This document shows, piece by piece, positions 10,099 through 21,063 of a stretch of DNA of 64,000 bases. Source of the DNA: Dryas octopetala (Eukaryota; Streptophyta; Magnoliopsida; Rosales; Rosaceae); contig OY992837.1 in NCBI GenBank assembly GCA_963921425.1, positions 13,179,896 through 13,243,895 on the forward strand. Direction: 5' to 3'. The number at the start of each line of letters is the position of its first letter. Within the stretch, counting starts at the first letter, position 1. The notes under the pieces were generated by a model, which worked only from the letters and a program-made list of their open reading frames with translations, was not told where the DNA came from and ran no database searches. Made by a program: the position numbers and the translations under genes.

Positions 10099-11901
10099 AT
10101 GCTGAAGACGACGATGTGGAGAAGTGCTTCTTCTTCTTGCAACAGACACAGAGGTATTCCTTTGCCTTGTCTTCACTACTCTACTCATCTTCTTTTCTTC
10201 AACAATTACTTTGCCTTGTTTCATTCTCAATCCTCAAACCCAACAAACCCAACAAAATCTACAAACCCGCAACCCAAACCCCCTAATCTCCACGATGCTT
10301 TCAATTTGTTCAATACCATGCTTCAAATGCGTCCTCTGCCTTCGGTTGTCCGTTTCAATCAAATTATGGGTCAACTTGCCAAATTGAAACATTATTCGGC
10401 AGTCATCTCTTTGTATAAACAAATGTGCCTGTTGGGAATTGCACCTGATGTTTATACTCTAAACATTATCATCAATTGTTTTTGTCATTTGAAACAAATG
10501 GGCTATAGTTTATCTGTCTTGGGAAAATTCTTCAAATTTGGCTTTGAACCAGGTGTCACGACCTTCACCACTCTAATCAAGGGCTTTCTTCTTGCGGGTA
10601 GAGTTGCTGAGGCAGCAGGACTGTACAGAAATATGGTGGAGGGAGGTTGTAAGCCCAATGTGGTTACATATAATACATTAATAAACGCTTTTTGTAAAAT
10701 GGGTAACAATGGCGCGGCTATTCAATTGCTTAGGAAGATGGAACAAGAAGGTTGTAAACCTGACGTAGTTTCCTATAGCACGATCATTGACAGTCTTTGT
10801 AAAGACACGCTAGTTGCTGATGCATTGAACCTCTTTACAGAAATGATTAGTAGGGGTATTCCTCCAAACGTCATTACTTATAACTCTTTGATTGATGGAG
10901 TTTGCAAATTAGGAGAGTGGGAAGAAGCTACGAGATTATTGAAGGAAATGGTGAGTAAAAAAATCTTTCCAGATGTACACACCTTCAATGTCTTAGTAGA
11001 TACACTTTGTAAGGAGGGGAAAGCTGTGGAAGCAAAAAGTGTGGTTGAAATTATGATTCAAAGAGGTATTGAACCTGATACAGTTACGTACTGTTCGCTT
11101 ATGGATGGTTACTGCTTGCGAGGAGAATTAAAGGAAGCAAAAAGAGTTTTTGATGTAATGCTTAGCAAGGGTGACATTGTCAATGCTCATAGTTATAACA
11201 TATTGATAAACGGATATTGCAAGCATAAAAAGATCGAAGAGGCCATGATGCTTTTTGAAGAAATGTCTCTCAAGGAAATCATTCCAGATACCATTACTTA
11301 TAACACTCTTATGGGTGGTTTTTGCAAAGTGGGGAGAACACAAGATGCTCAAAACTTGCTCTCTAAGATGCAAGCTTGTGGCCAACTTCCAAATGTCCGA
11401 ACTTATGCTGTTTTACTGGATGGCCTTTGTAAAAACCAACGAATTTCTATGGCAATAGAATTGTTTAGAGAGATGGAAGGAAAGAAGTTGGATATGGATA
11501 TTGTGATTTACAGTATTCTAATTGAAGGTTTGTGCATAGCCGGAAAAATTGAATCTGCAAGGGACTTTTTTTGCAGTTTATCATCAAAGGGATTTGAACC
11601 TGATGTGTGGACATATAATATAATGATTAGTGGATTTTGTACTGGAGGCTTAATGAACGAAGCAGAAAAGTTGCTTAGAGAAATGGAAGAGAAAGGTTGT
11701 CCTCCAGATGGTTGCACCTATAACATAATTATCCGAGGGTTTTTCAGTAACAATGAGACATTAAGGGCGGTGGGACTTATTGAAGAAATGGTGGAGAGGG
11801 GTTTCTCTGCAGATGCATCAACGACGGAGGTCATAGTTGATTTATTGTCTAAGGATAATGTAGACCCTTCTTTGTTGCCATTGATAAAAAAATCATTATG
11901 A
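10099..11901 (+). CDS. RFL-type P-class PPR protein P1
   Basis: Intronless, 600 aa. A Ser/Arg/His-rich, acid-poor N-terminus (MLKTTMWRSASSS, then CNRHRGIPL) looks like a mitochondrial targeting peptide. Fourteen contiguous 35-residue PPR motifs run from about residue 82 to 571, followed by a degenerate C-terminal motif. P-class PPR proteins bind single-stranded organellar RNA, one base per motif. RFL members process or block mitochondrial transcripts, including CMS-associated ones. Position 5/35 pairs from motif 1 to 14: N/D, N/G, T/N, N/D, S/N, N/D, N/D, C/N, N/D, N/N, A/D, S/D, N/D, N/D, suggesting U?AUAUU?UY?GUU. N/G in motif 2 is atypical. A 9-bp leader duplication adds Asn-Pro-Thr. Motifs 4-11 match P5, while motifs 13-14 and the 3' flank match P7, so it is a mosaic. 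The target is unknown. Confidence 0.93.
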   Translation: MLKTTMWRSASSSCNRHRGIPLPCLHYSTHLLFFNNYFALFHSQSSNPTNPTKSTNPQPKPPNLHDAFNLFNTMLQMRPLPSVVRFNQIMGQLAKLKHYSAVISLYKQMCLLGIAPDVYTLNIIINCFCHLKQMGYSLSVLGKFFKFGFEPGVTTFTTLIKGFLLAGRVAEAAGLYRNMVEGGCKPNVVTYNTLINAFCKMGNNGAAIQLLRKMEQEGCKPDVVSYSTIIDSLCKDTLVADALNLFTEMISRGIPPNVITYNSLIDGVCKLGEWEEATRLLKEMVSKKIFPDVHTFNVLVDTLCKEGKAVEAKSVVEIMIQRGIEPDTVTYCSLMDGYCLRGELKEAKRVFDVMLSKGDIVNAHSYNILINGYCKHKKIEEAMMLFEEMSLKEIIPDTITYNTLMGGFCKVGRTQDAQNLLSKMQACGQLPNVRTYAVLLDGLCKNQRISMAIELFREMEGKKLDMDIVIYSILIEGLCIAGKIESARDFFCSLSSKGFEPDVWTYNIMISGFCTGGLMNEAEKLLREMEEKGCPPDGCTYNIIIRGFFSNNETLRAVGLIEEMVERGFSADASTTEVIVDLLSKDNVDPSLLPLIKKSL

Positions 11902-12290
11902 AGTTAATATGTATCTTCAGAATAGAAAGTTGATACAGATCCTTCTCACCATCACAGTGAACTTTGAAACTTCATCACCTTTTACAACAATGAAAGTATC
12001 ATATGTGCTATTTATTAATCAATCATGTGCAATTGCAATGTCAGTTTGTGGTTGGGCCCAATTTATTTTGATTAAAATTCCTCAAATGTTGAAACTTATT
12101 TGCATTTTTTGTTTCGTGCAAGGAGAGAATATACTGTCACTTAAAGGTTCATGGCTGCTTCCATTTCATGCCTGTTTATTTATTAAATCCATTTTTTCGT
12201 GGATCAACCTATGCATCAAATGAAATCGATGGCTCACTTTTGTTTGCATATCCTATTTTGTCTAGAGAGGAATTCCTTTATTAAGGGTTA
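11902..12290 (+). other. P1 3' flank, type A
   Basis: Noncoding sequence shared almost unchanged with the flank of P7 (57089-57475). It contains an open frame of 104 codons at 11909-12223 in both copies, without recognisable domains and starting inside the presumed 3' UTR. I do not call it a gene. Confidence 0.5.
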
Positions 12291-12690
12291 CAGTACATGT
12301 TGAACTAGTATAATAGTTACTCGATCTAAAGTTCTATATGAGTAACATAAATAACACTCTCATTTTATTTTTGTTTATGGAGTTGTATACCATTTAGTAG
12401 CTTTCACTGCAGGACTGGAGTCTTGTAATAAAGCTCTCATTTTGGGTTGGTTGGTGCAAAAAGTTGGGAGCGTAACAGCAAAAAGCGATACAGTACATGT
12501 TGAACTTGTATGATAGTTACTAGATCTAAACTTCTATATGACTAACATAAATAAAATTCTCATTTTCTTTTATCTCTGAAGTTGTATACAATTTATTAGC
12601 TTTCGTAGCAGGACCGGAGACTTGTAGAAAAACTCTCATATGTTATTGTTGGTTGGTACAAAAAGGTGGGACAGTAGCTGAAAATTGAAG
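12291..12690. repeat. 200-bp tandem dimer downstream of P1
   Basis: Two adjacent diverged copies, beginning at 12291 and 12491, each start CAGTACATGTTGAACT and contain ATAGTTACTAGATCTAAA-like and GCAGGACTGGAGTCTTGTA-like words. The same dimer follows P7 at 57479-57845, where the first unit lacks the CATGTTGAACTAG segment. Confidence 0.8.
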
Positions 12691-12921
12691 TGCTTTTAAA
12701 GAAGATTGGATTCTTGGGGAACTAGAGAATCTCAGTTTTTTAATTTGTCTCCAAAGGTAAATATTCCGCTATTAATCATACTTTCTTGCTAATTGAACAT
12801 GTATTCAGAAATCTAAACAGAAAATTGGCAATGCATTCAGTTTTCAGTTTTTCTGTACCATTCTTTTGTCCTGGAGTAATAAGTGGTTGGCACTTGGCAA
12901 GCTTTTAGAACAGAAGCTAGT

Positions 12922-13967
12922 AATTTAACATTGTGTTTGAGGTTATTTGCAGTATACGCAGGGCAAAAGTTCTTGTTCTAAACAAAGAGACCACAATGGT
13001 AAAGATACACTACTCTTTATCAGGATTATTTTGTTAGATTATATATAATCTCTTACGTCATGGCAATAAGATTAATTAGTTACTTTATTAATTTATGTTA
13101 TTTTCAGATGAATGATAACACTGCTTTTACATTAATACTGGTCACACTTGCTAGAATGAAAACTCATTATGCCTCTAGTTTGGTATGAAATGTCTGTGTG
13201 AGATACTTAGTAATATTACATCTACAGAGTTACTTTAAAAACATGATGGGTTTCAACTTTTGACTAAATTGATAATTCATTGAATCAACTTGATTTTGGT
13301 AAAATATTGCATATATGTATTTTTTTATTACTTTTCATGCAGTGCTTTTGGGTTCCTTTATTTAATTGTGTTTATAACTTGCAAGTCTTGCAGGCTCTAT
13401 TCAAGGGAGGTTCCATGCCAATACCATTAGAGAATGTTTGTTATTTGTGTATTAATCTTGGGAGCTGGCTTAATATCCTAGTCTCGGAATTGGTCTGTTT
13501 TTTGGGAGGAATGCCTAATTTGAGTTCTTTAGAGATAAAGTCTGACCCACACTTCCTTGGCTCCAAAACTTGTGTAAGTAAAAGTCTTGCCTCTCTCTCT
13601 CTCTCTGGTTTTTCCTATTGTCATTTTGGAATCAGCCTTAATTTTTGTAATTTTTCTGGAAATTTTCAATTGATTTGCTTTTCAATTGTTGCATTTTCAG
13701 TGTTATGGGTTTAATATGAAGTCGCAAAACCTTGCTTTTATTGATCAACTTAAGGAGGTAACCATAGAGATTTCCAATGAGTTTGATGGAATTGAGTTTG
13801 CAAAGTATCTCCTCCGCCATGCTCAGAATTTGAAGAAAATGGTGATGGTTCATTCTCCCGAACAGTCTAATGCTATTAGGAGGTTAAATAAAAGCAAGAG
13901 GACTTCCAATACCACACTTGTCTTTCAAGAAGATCAAAACAGAAGCAACCAAAGAGCTAAGAAATAG
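12922..13967 (+). pseudogene. 3' fragment of the F-box/FBD gene
   Basis: Homology to the F-box gene begins abruptly at 12922, 72 bp before the end of exon 1, and continues through intron 1, exon 2 (13394-13573) and exon 3 (13701-13967). All splice sites are retained. The F-box, most of the repeats and the promoter are absent, so it cannot make an SCF adaptor. Exon 2 has a Gly-to-Cys change at its last codon, and the CT microsatellite in intron 2 is longer than in copy 1. Exon 3 still encodes the FBD. It is the leftover of an unequal exchange joining the P1 3' flank to the F-box / hAT / P2 segment. Confidence 0.9.
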
Positions 13968-14183
13968 ATAGGTTATCTGATAAAGCTGAAGAAGTAGTTT
14001 ACAAGGATTGTCTTTTCTCCTCGAGAGGGCTCAACCAGATCGAGAAACTGTCTGTCTCTTCAACCTTAAGCCAAGCAGTTTCAATCCATTCAAAACATTT
14101 GGCATTTCTATTGAACGAGAATCTGTCGAGCCTCTTGTTCCTATATAAGTTGGTTTTGTCTCTTTAATTATGTGAGTTTTCTG

Positions 14184-15142
14184 TAGGGATGGAAAAAAAA
14201 AAAAAAAAACAAACCGTGGGTTTGTGCACTCCTGGTTACCCGAACCGAACGGGGCGGATATAGAAAAAATTTATGTACGTATGGGTACGGATTTGGAAAT
14301 CTTTTGAAAATACCCGATTGGATACGGGCGAGGATGGTATTGCAACCCCATCCCCAAACCCGCCCCGAATTAAAAAAAATATATTTTTATTTATTTTTTA
14401 TAATATTATTAATATAAAAAAATTATAATATATTCATTTTGTATAATATTTTATATAAAAATGCTTTAGAGTTAACTAGTTAGTAAGATGATATTGTGCT
14501 AATCACCTTTTTGGGCTCATTACACAAAGTAATCTCATAATCCAAACCGTTTATATTTTAGGTCTTCAATTAAAGATCACCCTTGCAAAAAATCAATCAA
14601 ATCAGAAATTATTTAGTCATTTGATTATCATTACAATCATTTCATGTTTTATAGAAAAACTTGTGTTTGTCCATTTACATGAGCACAATTAGCTTATTAA
14701 TAGTTGACTAAATAATTTTCGATTTTGTTAATTTTTTGCGAAAATGATCTTTGAATGTGAACCTAAAAAATAAACAGTTCAAATCATGTGATTACATTGT
14801 GTAGTAGACTCAAAATGATGGTTATCATTGTATTATCTTACTAACTAGTTAATTCTAGAACGCTGCTCATATTTTATATTACCAATATAAAAATATATAT
14901 AACTAGTTTTGGACTATAATTTCCTTTTGGTTAAGTATGATTGTTTTTTTCTTTAGCTATATCACGTGCATTTAAAGTAAAATTTATTTGTTAATAATAA
15001 AAAATAAAATTTTTTAACTAATGTAGTGAATTCGGGAATAGGGATCCCATTTCCCGCGAATATGAGTACGGGGAATCCTCGAATTGAACAATGGATATGA
15101 ATGTTGCATATCCATCCCCACCCATCCCCAAAGCCATTCCTA
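14184..15142. mobile_element. hAT-like element upstream of P2
   Basis: Same family and same insertion site as 8916-9759. TAGGGATGG and CCATTCCTA termini are flanked by perfect 8-bp GTTTTCTG duplications (14176-14183, 15143-15150). It keeps the roughly 115-bp segment lost from the P1 copy. The internal site TATTATTAA near 14403 is the empty target of the 766-bp insertion found in the P4 copy. The nested MITE occupies about 14460-14870. Confidence 0.85.
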
Positions 15143-15481
15143 GTTTTCTGTAAATCTGCATTTGCAGTTTACTGAACCAGAACCTGACCAATGGGCACAG
15201 GCTTTTTTGGAAATTTGTGATTTCTTTCAAGATAAAGCCTTAAATTGAGAGGATTTTGGACGTCCGCCCAGCAGCCTCCAAACCCAGCCACTAGTGGGTG
15301 GGCTGGAAATTGGGCTTGCAGGCCCACCCACTAGTCCACCTTCAAGCCCACCGACTAGTCCAAACCGAGATCCATTAGTTCATGCACTCCTCAAACGGTT
15401 GCTTAACTTGCTTCTTCCAACACGCATTCCAAAACCACTTCAGCTTTGTTCCCAGCTTTCTCTGACCGTAGGGCCTCTAAG
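15143..15481 (+). promoter_or_regulatory. P2 promoter and leader, type I
   Basis: Nearly identical to the P1 leader, with site II-like words TGGGCT (15311) and GGCCCA (15321) and CCACTAGT words, ending at the ATG at 15482. Confidence 0.5.
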
Positions 15482-17266
15482 ATGCTGAAGACGACGATGT
15501 GGAGAAGTGCTTCTTCTTCTTGCAACAGACACAGAGGTATTCCTTTGCCTTGTCTTCACTACTCTACTCATCTTCTTTTCTTCAACAATTACTTTGCCTT
15601 GTTTCATTCTCAATCCTCAAACCCAACAAAATCTACAAACCCCCAACCCAAACCCACTAATCTCCACGATGCTTTCAATTTGTTCAATACCATGCTTCAA
15701 ATGCGTCCTCTGCCTTCGGTTGTCCGTTTCAATCAAATTATGGGTCAAGTTGCAAAATTGAAACATTATTCAGCGGTCATATCTTTGAATAACCAAATGT
15801 GCCTGTTGGGAATTGCACCTGATGTTTATACTCTAAACATTATCATTAATTGTTTTAGTCATCTGAACCAAATGGGTTGTAGTTTATCGGTGTTGGGAAA
15901 ATTCTTTAAATTTGGTTTTGAACCAGATGTCACGACCTTCAACACTCTAATCAAGGGCTTTCTTCTTGAGTATAGAGTTTCAGAGGCAGCAGGGCTGTAC
16001 AGAAATATGGTGGAGGGAGGTTGTAAGCCCGATGTGGTCACATTTATTACTTTAATAAACGCATTTTGCAAAATGGGGAATAATGGTCCAGCTATTCAAT
16101 TGCTTAGGAAGATGGAACAAGAAGGCTGTAAACCTAACGTAGTTGTCTATAACACCATCATTGACAGTCTTTGTAAAGACACGCTAGTTGCTGATGCATT
16201 GAACCTCTTCTCAGAAATGATTAGTACCGGTATTGTCCCAGATGTTGTTACATACACCTCTTTGATTGATGGAGTTTGCAAATTAGGCAAGTGGGAAGAA
16301 GCTACGAGATTGTTGAAGGAAATGGTGAGTAAAAAAATCTTTCCAAATGTACGCACCTACAATGTCTTAGTAAATACACTTTGTAAGGAGGGGAAAGCTG
16401 TGGAAGCAGAAAGTGTGGTTGAAATGATGATTGAAAGAGATATTGAACCTAATACGGTTACATACACTTCGCTTATGGATGGTTACTGCTTGCGCGGAGA
16501 AATGGACAAGGCAAAAAAAGTTTTTGATCTAATGTGTAGCAAGGATGCCATTGTTAATGCTCATAGTTATACCATATTAATAAATGGATATTGCAAGCAT
16601 AAAAACATGGAAGAGGCCTTGATGCTTTTTGAAGAAATGTCTCGTAAGGGAGTGGTTCCCAATACCATTACTTATACCACTGTTATGGATGGTTTTTGCA
16701 AAGTGGGGAGAACACAAGATGCTCAAAACTTGCTCTCTAAGATGCAAGCTTGTGGCCAACTTCCAAATGTCCAAACTTATGCTGTTTTACTGGATGGCCT
16801 TTGTAAAAACCAACGACTTTCTATGGCAATAGAATTGTTTAGAGAGATAGAAGGCAAGAAGTTGGATATGGATATTGTGATTTACAATATTCTAATTGAA
16901 GGTTTGTGCAAAGCTGGAAAACTTGAATCTGCATGGGATCTCTTTCGTGGTTTATCATCAAAGGGACTTCAACCTAATGTGAGGACATATAATATAATGA
17001 TTAAAGGATTTTGTAAGAGGGGCCTAATAAATGAAGCAGAGAAGTTGCTTGCACAAATGAAAGGGAAAGGCTGTTCTCCAAATGGTTGCACGTATAACAC
17101 AATTATCCGAGGGGTTGTAAATAACAATGAGGCATTAAGGGCGACGGGACTTATTCAAGAAATGGTGGAAAGGGGTTTCTCTGCAGATGCATCAACGTTG
17201 GAATTGATAGTTGATTTATTGTCTAAGGATAATGTAGATCCTGCTTTGTTGGCATTGATAACATGA
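15482..17266 (+). CDS. RFL-type P-class PPR protein P2
   Basis: Intronless, 594 aa, with the same predicted mitochondrial presequence as P1 and fourteen 35-residue motifs plus a degenerate C-terminal one, ending DPALLALIT. Position 5/35 pairs: N/D, N/D, N/D, I/N, N/D, T/N, N/N, T/N, T/N, T/N, A/D, N/N, N/N, N/D, suggesting UUU?UAYAAA?YYU. Closest to P4, from which it differs at few residues. These include code positions in motifs 3, 9 and 14, plus a short block in motifs 12-13 (SAWDLFRGL, LQPN) shared with P5. All motifs are intact and there is no frameshift. It likely acts on mitochondrial RNA; the substrate cannot be fixed from sequence alone. Confidence 0.93.
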   Translation: MLKTTMWRSASSSCNRHRGIPLPCLHYSTHLLFFNNYFALFHSQSSNPTKSTNPQPKPTNLHDAFNLFNTMLQMRPLPSVVRFNQIMGQVAKLKHYSAVISLNNQMCLLGIAPDVYTLNIIINCFSHLNQMGCSLSVLGKFFKFGFEPDVTTFNTLIKGFLLEYRVSEAAGLYRNMVEGGCKPDVVTFITLINAFCKMGNNGPAIQLLRKMEQEGCKPNVVVYNTIIDSLCKDTLVADALNLFSEMISTGIVPDVVTYTSLIDGVCKLGKWEEATRLLKEMVSKKIFPNVRTYNVLVNTLCKEGKAVEAESVVEMMIERDIEPNTVTYTSLMDGYCLRGEMDKAKKVFDLMCSKDAIVNAHSYTILINGYCKHKNMEEALMLFEEMSRKGVVPNTITYTTVMDGFCKVGRTQDAQNLLSKMQACGQLPNVQTYAVLLDGLCKNQRLSMAIELFREIEGKKLDMDIVIYNILIEGLCKAGKLESAWDLFRGLSSKGLQPNVRTYNIMIKGFCKRGLINEAEKLLAQMKGKGCSPNGCTYNTIIRGVVNNNEALRATGLIQEMVERGFSADASTLELIVDLLSKDNVDPALLALIT

Positions 17267-17820
17267 GTTTATTTGCATCTTTGAAAATTCAAAGTTTTTT
17301 CAGATCCTCCTCATTATCACAATAAACTTTGAAACTACTGCACTTTTAACAACGATAGATGTCGGTCCATATGTTATGTGAAATTTATGTCTCTTATCAT
17401 GTAGATTCTTCTGGTCTTTAGAGCTGGGTGTGAAAGTTTGTTGGTGTGGTGGTTGTTGCAGGTTGGTTGATTGTGGTGGTGGTGGTGGTGCAATAATAGT
17501 TTGTTGTGTTGGTAGAGGTTTTATGGTCCAAGTGGTTCACAGTGCTTATGGGTATGCGAGGACCTGGTACGAGGCTTGACCTCGTATGGTTCTTCCTTCG
17601 AATGGAACAAAGATATCCCTGAAAAGTTAATATGTAAGTTTATTTTACACTTTCCACTGTAACCTTGTATTTTCTTCGGACTCTGTGTTTGAAATGAAAA
17701 AAAATTCTGTGATAATATGTCACTTCTATTACATAGAAAATGATGGAGGGACCAAAAAGATTAAAAGGATTAGAGATTTTCAAATGAAGTACAAGTGAAG
17801 TAAATGACATGCTCATTTAA
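17267..17820 (+). other. P2 3' flank, type B
   Basis: Noncoding sequence shared with the flanks of P4 (31576) and P5 (40235). It includes a GTG/TGG microsatellite at about 17470-17492 whose repeat number differs among the three, and a splice-acceptor-like TTCTGGTCTTTAG near 17420. A 66-codon ORF just beyond (17821-18021) recurs after P4 and P5, but copies differ mainly by replacement changes. Confidence 0.45.
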
Positions 17821-18651
17821 ATGACGATTAAAATGTTATTTAAAAGCTTCTTGGCCATATTGAGTGGAGTACTATATGAAATACATCAAATGGCTCAGTT
17901 AGTCGATTTAGTTCAAAATGCCTTTTCACCCGCAATCTCAAGTATTTTCAATACTGTCTTAATTTTCGGTATTATCTTTGGTGAAATTTGTATTGTGAAC
18001 TTTCTCCGATCAAGAAAATGAGCAAAGGGTAATGCATAGTATGGTCTACAAAGGGTAATGAATTTGATGACATTCCTGATGTATGCTCCCACCGCCACCA
18101 GCTTGTTTTGTTGTCATTTTCATTAATATCTTTGTTATCAATTTGATGACATTCCTGATCATTTTAGAAGGTATGAACACAATTTTAAATGTTAGGAGAC
18201 ACAGATGGATGCCACCAATAATGTTAGAACTAGTGTTTCACAATATTTTGAAAATGCTGTAATAAATAAGAAATTATTTTTTATAGCATTTTTGGAATGC
18301 TATAATAAATATGATGTAAGAACAGTAGAATACACCAGTACTAAGGAATGGTAACCGACTTTACAACAGAGGATTACGAAAGCAACAAAGAAATACAACA
18401 TTTAACAGACCTAGAAACAACACTTCCAAGGATCTATAAAAATCATAAACAGCACGCAAATTATAAAACGTCAACAAGGTACAAACTTCTCAAACATCCA
18501 TACTAAATTATTTAATGCGGGTGGGCACACTTTCTTGTAAATTATTTAATACCCACCCCACCATCAAAAACCCACTCACGCGAAGGCCCATTTTAGTTTT
18601 TACTTTTTATTTTATAACAACATATTTTATGTTAAAATATATATATATTTA
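17821..18651. other. Start of duplicated block R
   Basis: AT-rich, no gene. The motif AATTTGATGACATTCCTGAT occurs twice, near 18058 and 18138. The block continues to about 20815 and is repeated from 40795. The sequence around 18531-18538 (ATTATTTA, single copy) is the empty site of the transposon found at 41526-42907 in the other copy. Confidence 0.6.
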
Positions 18652-19201
18652 GGGAAAATTCGAGCAAAATGACGTGACATTAACACTCATTCGTAGTTGA
18701 AGATGAGACATTCAAAGTGTTCCAATTAAGGATTCAACTTTCACTTACGGTTCAATTAAAGACTTTCCGTCAACTCTGTTATAAAATAGGATGAGAATGG
18801 GTATCAGAGGCGTACACCTCATTTGAAAAAAAAAAAAAAAAAAGTCTTTGCATAGGCTGAGGGTGGGTGGGATTAAGGGGGAGGGGCTAGGTGATGAGTT
18901 TAGTTTTTTAAGTTTAATTTTTTTTCTATTTTTTTAATTAGTTTAGTTTTATTTTTTGTAATTATTTAGTTTTATTTTTTAAATTATTTTTTAGAAGAAT
19001 AGACACTTTTACACATTTACCCCTAAAAATTGGTCATGTGCGTGGCACATGATCAATTTTTAACGGATGTTATAACAGAGTTAACGGAAAGTCCTTGATT
19101 GAACCGTAAATGAAAGTGGAGTCCTTAATTGGAACACTTTGAATGTCGCATCCTCAACTGCGTATTGGTGTAATGTCATGTCATTTTACTCGAATTTTTC
19201 C
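18652..19201. mobile_element. Small TIR element (MITE), long arms
   Basis: Arms of about 130 bp are inverted repeats, starting GGGAAAATTCGAGCAAAATG and ending with the complement (...CTCGAATTTTTCC). The arms share words such as GTGTTCCAATTAAGGA and AACTCTGTTATAA. A poly(A), a G-rich tract and T-rich DNA lie between. Target duplication is not clear. The second copy is 43019-43580. Mutator-like by style only. Confidence 0.7.
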
Positions 19202-20838
19202 TATGTACATTGTTTTTCTACTTTACTAAAATCTCTTTCCTTATTAATCTTTGATTAAAAACAAAATAAAATAAAAATAAAAATAAAAAACCTTAAAGAT
19301 TTTTTATTGATTAGTGATGACTTAGGGCTTATGTAGGAAGCGTTTTTGTCCAGTAGCGTTTTTATTGGAAGCGTTTTTGTCCAATAGCGTTTTTATTGGA
19401 AGCGCTTTTGTTAGAAGCATATAAATATTAAAAAAAAAATATCATAGTGTTTGCAAATATACTTGGAAGCATTTTTTGAGAAAGCATCTATAAACCAAAG
19501 TGTTTTTCCATGAAGCGCTTAAGTGTTTATATAACTCAAAAACGCTTTTAATTTATTTTGTCAAATGCAAACAAAAGCGTTTTTTATTACTTGAAAGCGC
19601 TCTCCTTTTAAAAGCATTGCCAAACTTGATTTGGTAATTTTCTTATATATTTTAGGGAGACTTCCATTTAGGTTTTTTAATTTTATAATTTACTGAATAA
19701 AGCATTATGACTTTTAAAATTATAACTAAAATCAAATAATATTGTAACCATTCCATGTTACATAATATCGGTCCATTATTTTCTATTTTTCCACACATAC
19801 CGGGCGTTGAGCTGTGGCCATTTTCGAGTGTTCAGCAGTACATTTTTACTTCTTCGGCAAACCCTGATTTGTCGGCTTTATATTAGGTTTTAACTATGAC
19901 TGCCCAAAATCTCAGAGTTGAAACCTAACATGCAACCTCCACAAACCTCATTATAAACTCTAGGAAGATACGAGGTTAACATGTACCCTATACCCTCAAA
20001 AAATATAAAAAATAATAATATATTTTTTTGACAAGGGCCACAAGGCAATGGTCAAAAGACTTTATTTTAAAAAAATAAAAACATTATTTGAAAAAAAAAA
20101 GTCATAAAGTTTTTTTCTAAATAAGAAATGTTAGAAAGACTAAACTGTAATTTTTCTTAGGGAGATTTAGAGTCCAGTCCATTTTATAAGTCTTACTTAG
20201 ACTAAGACCGGTAGTGATTTAGAGTTTTTACTGAAGTCCTTTTATTTTTTTTCTTTGAGGGCTTTATGTTAGGTTTTAACTCCAAGATTTTGGACTCCGC
20301 CCAAAATCTCGGAGTTAAAACTTAATATGCAACATCTACAAAGCCCACTCCACATCCTAAAAGGGAAATACCCTTCAAATCGGAGAATGACTTTATTATG
20401 AATTAAAAGGATTTTCTTATAAATTAAAATGACTTTATTATGAATTAAAAAAAATTTCTTATAAATTATTATGAATTAAAAAGATTTTTTTATAAATTTT
20501 AAAACACCTCCGGTATCTATCTAAAAACTGTTTTTCTAAAGAATCTAAGTCTAATTATCTCTTTTTCTTATATCCTATATACATTAGTTAGAATTAACAC
20601 AAGGAAAAGAAACGCAACAAAAAATTCAAATCCCTCTGCGCCTAACTTATGCATAGTGTTTTGGACCTTTTTATCTCAATTACTGAACAACTAATAGTTG
20701 TATTGGGCCATCAACAATATATGAGACATTTTCCTTTTGGTTGATCACAATATATATATATATACATATATGAGAATATGAGACATCGAATAAAAGGAAA
20801 TGAAGTTTAGTTTTATTGTATAGCATTTTAAATTTAGA
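19202..20838. repeat. Repeat-rich noncoding part of block R
   Basis: At 19340-19640 there are iterated GAAGCGTTTTTGT / AAAAGCGCTT words in both orientations, like the arms of a small transposon. At about 19875-19990 and 20262-20375 there is a diverged direct repeat (TTAGGTTTTAACT...CCAAAATCTC...CATGCAAC) about 390 bp apart, perhaps element ends. No coding potential. Confidence 0.5.
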
Positions 20839-21030
20839 CACTACAAGAAAATGAGGCTAATGCCACCTTACATATACGCCACTAGAGGATTCCGGTGGGT
20901 TTTAAATTTTTAATACACTTTAGCGGTTTAGCCCACCACCATAATATTTACCACTCCAACGCCGTGGGGTTTCAACACTATTGGCTAGCGCACAGCCTTT
21001 ATTCGTTAACAGACACTTGATCGGGAGCTT
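20839..21030 (+). mobile_element. CACTA transposon end in the P3 upstream region
   Basis: CACTACAAGAAAA at 20839 is the canonical terminus of plant CACTA (En/Spm) elements. It is followed by short direct and inverted GCCACTAGAGG / GGTGGG words typical of subterminal regions. No matching opposite end is present before the P3 homology begins near 21028 (GAGCTTTGTTCCCAG). It is therefore a truncated end that replaced the hAT and site II promoter seen at the other PPR genes. Confidence 0.65.
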
Positions 21031-21063
21031 TGTTCCCAGCTTTCTCTGACCGTGGGCTCCGAG

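Noticed and set aside
11909..12223. 104-codon ORF after P1 and P7
   Set aside because: Begins just after the PPR stop codon, lies in the presumed 3' UTR, has no domain; conserved only because the flank is recently duplicated.
17821..18021. 66-codon ORF with a hydrophobic segment, three copies
   Set aside because: Copies differ mainly by replacement changes, with no sign of protein-level constraint.
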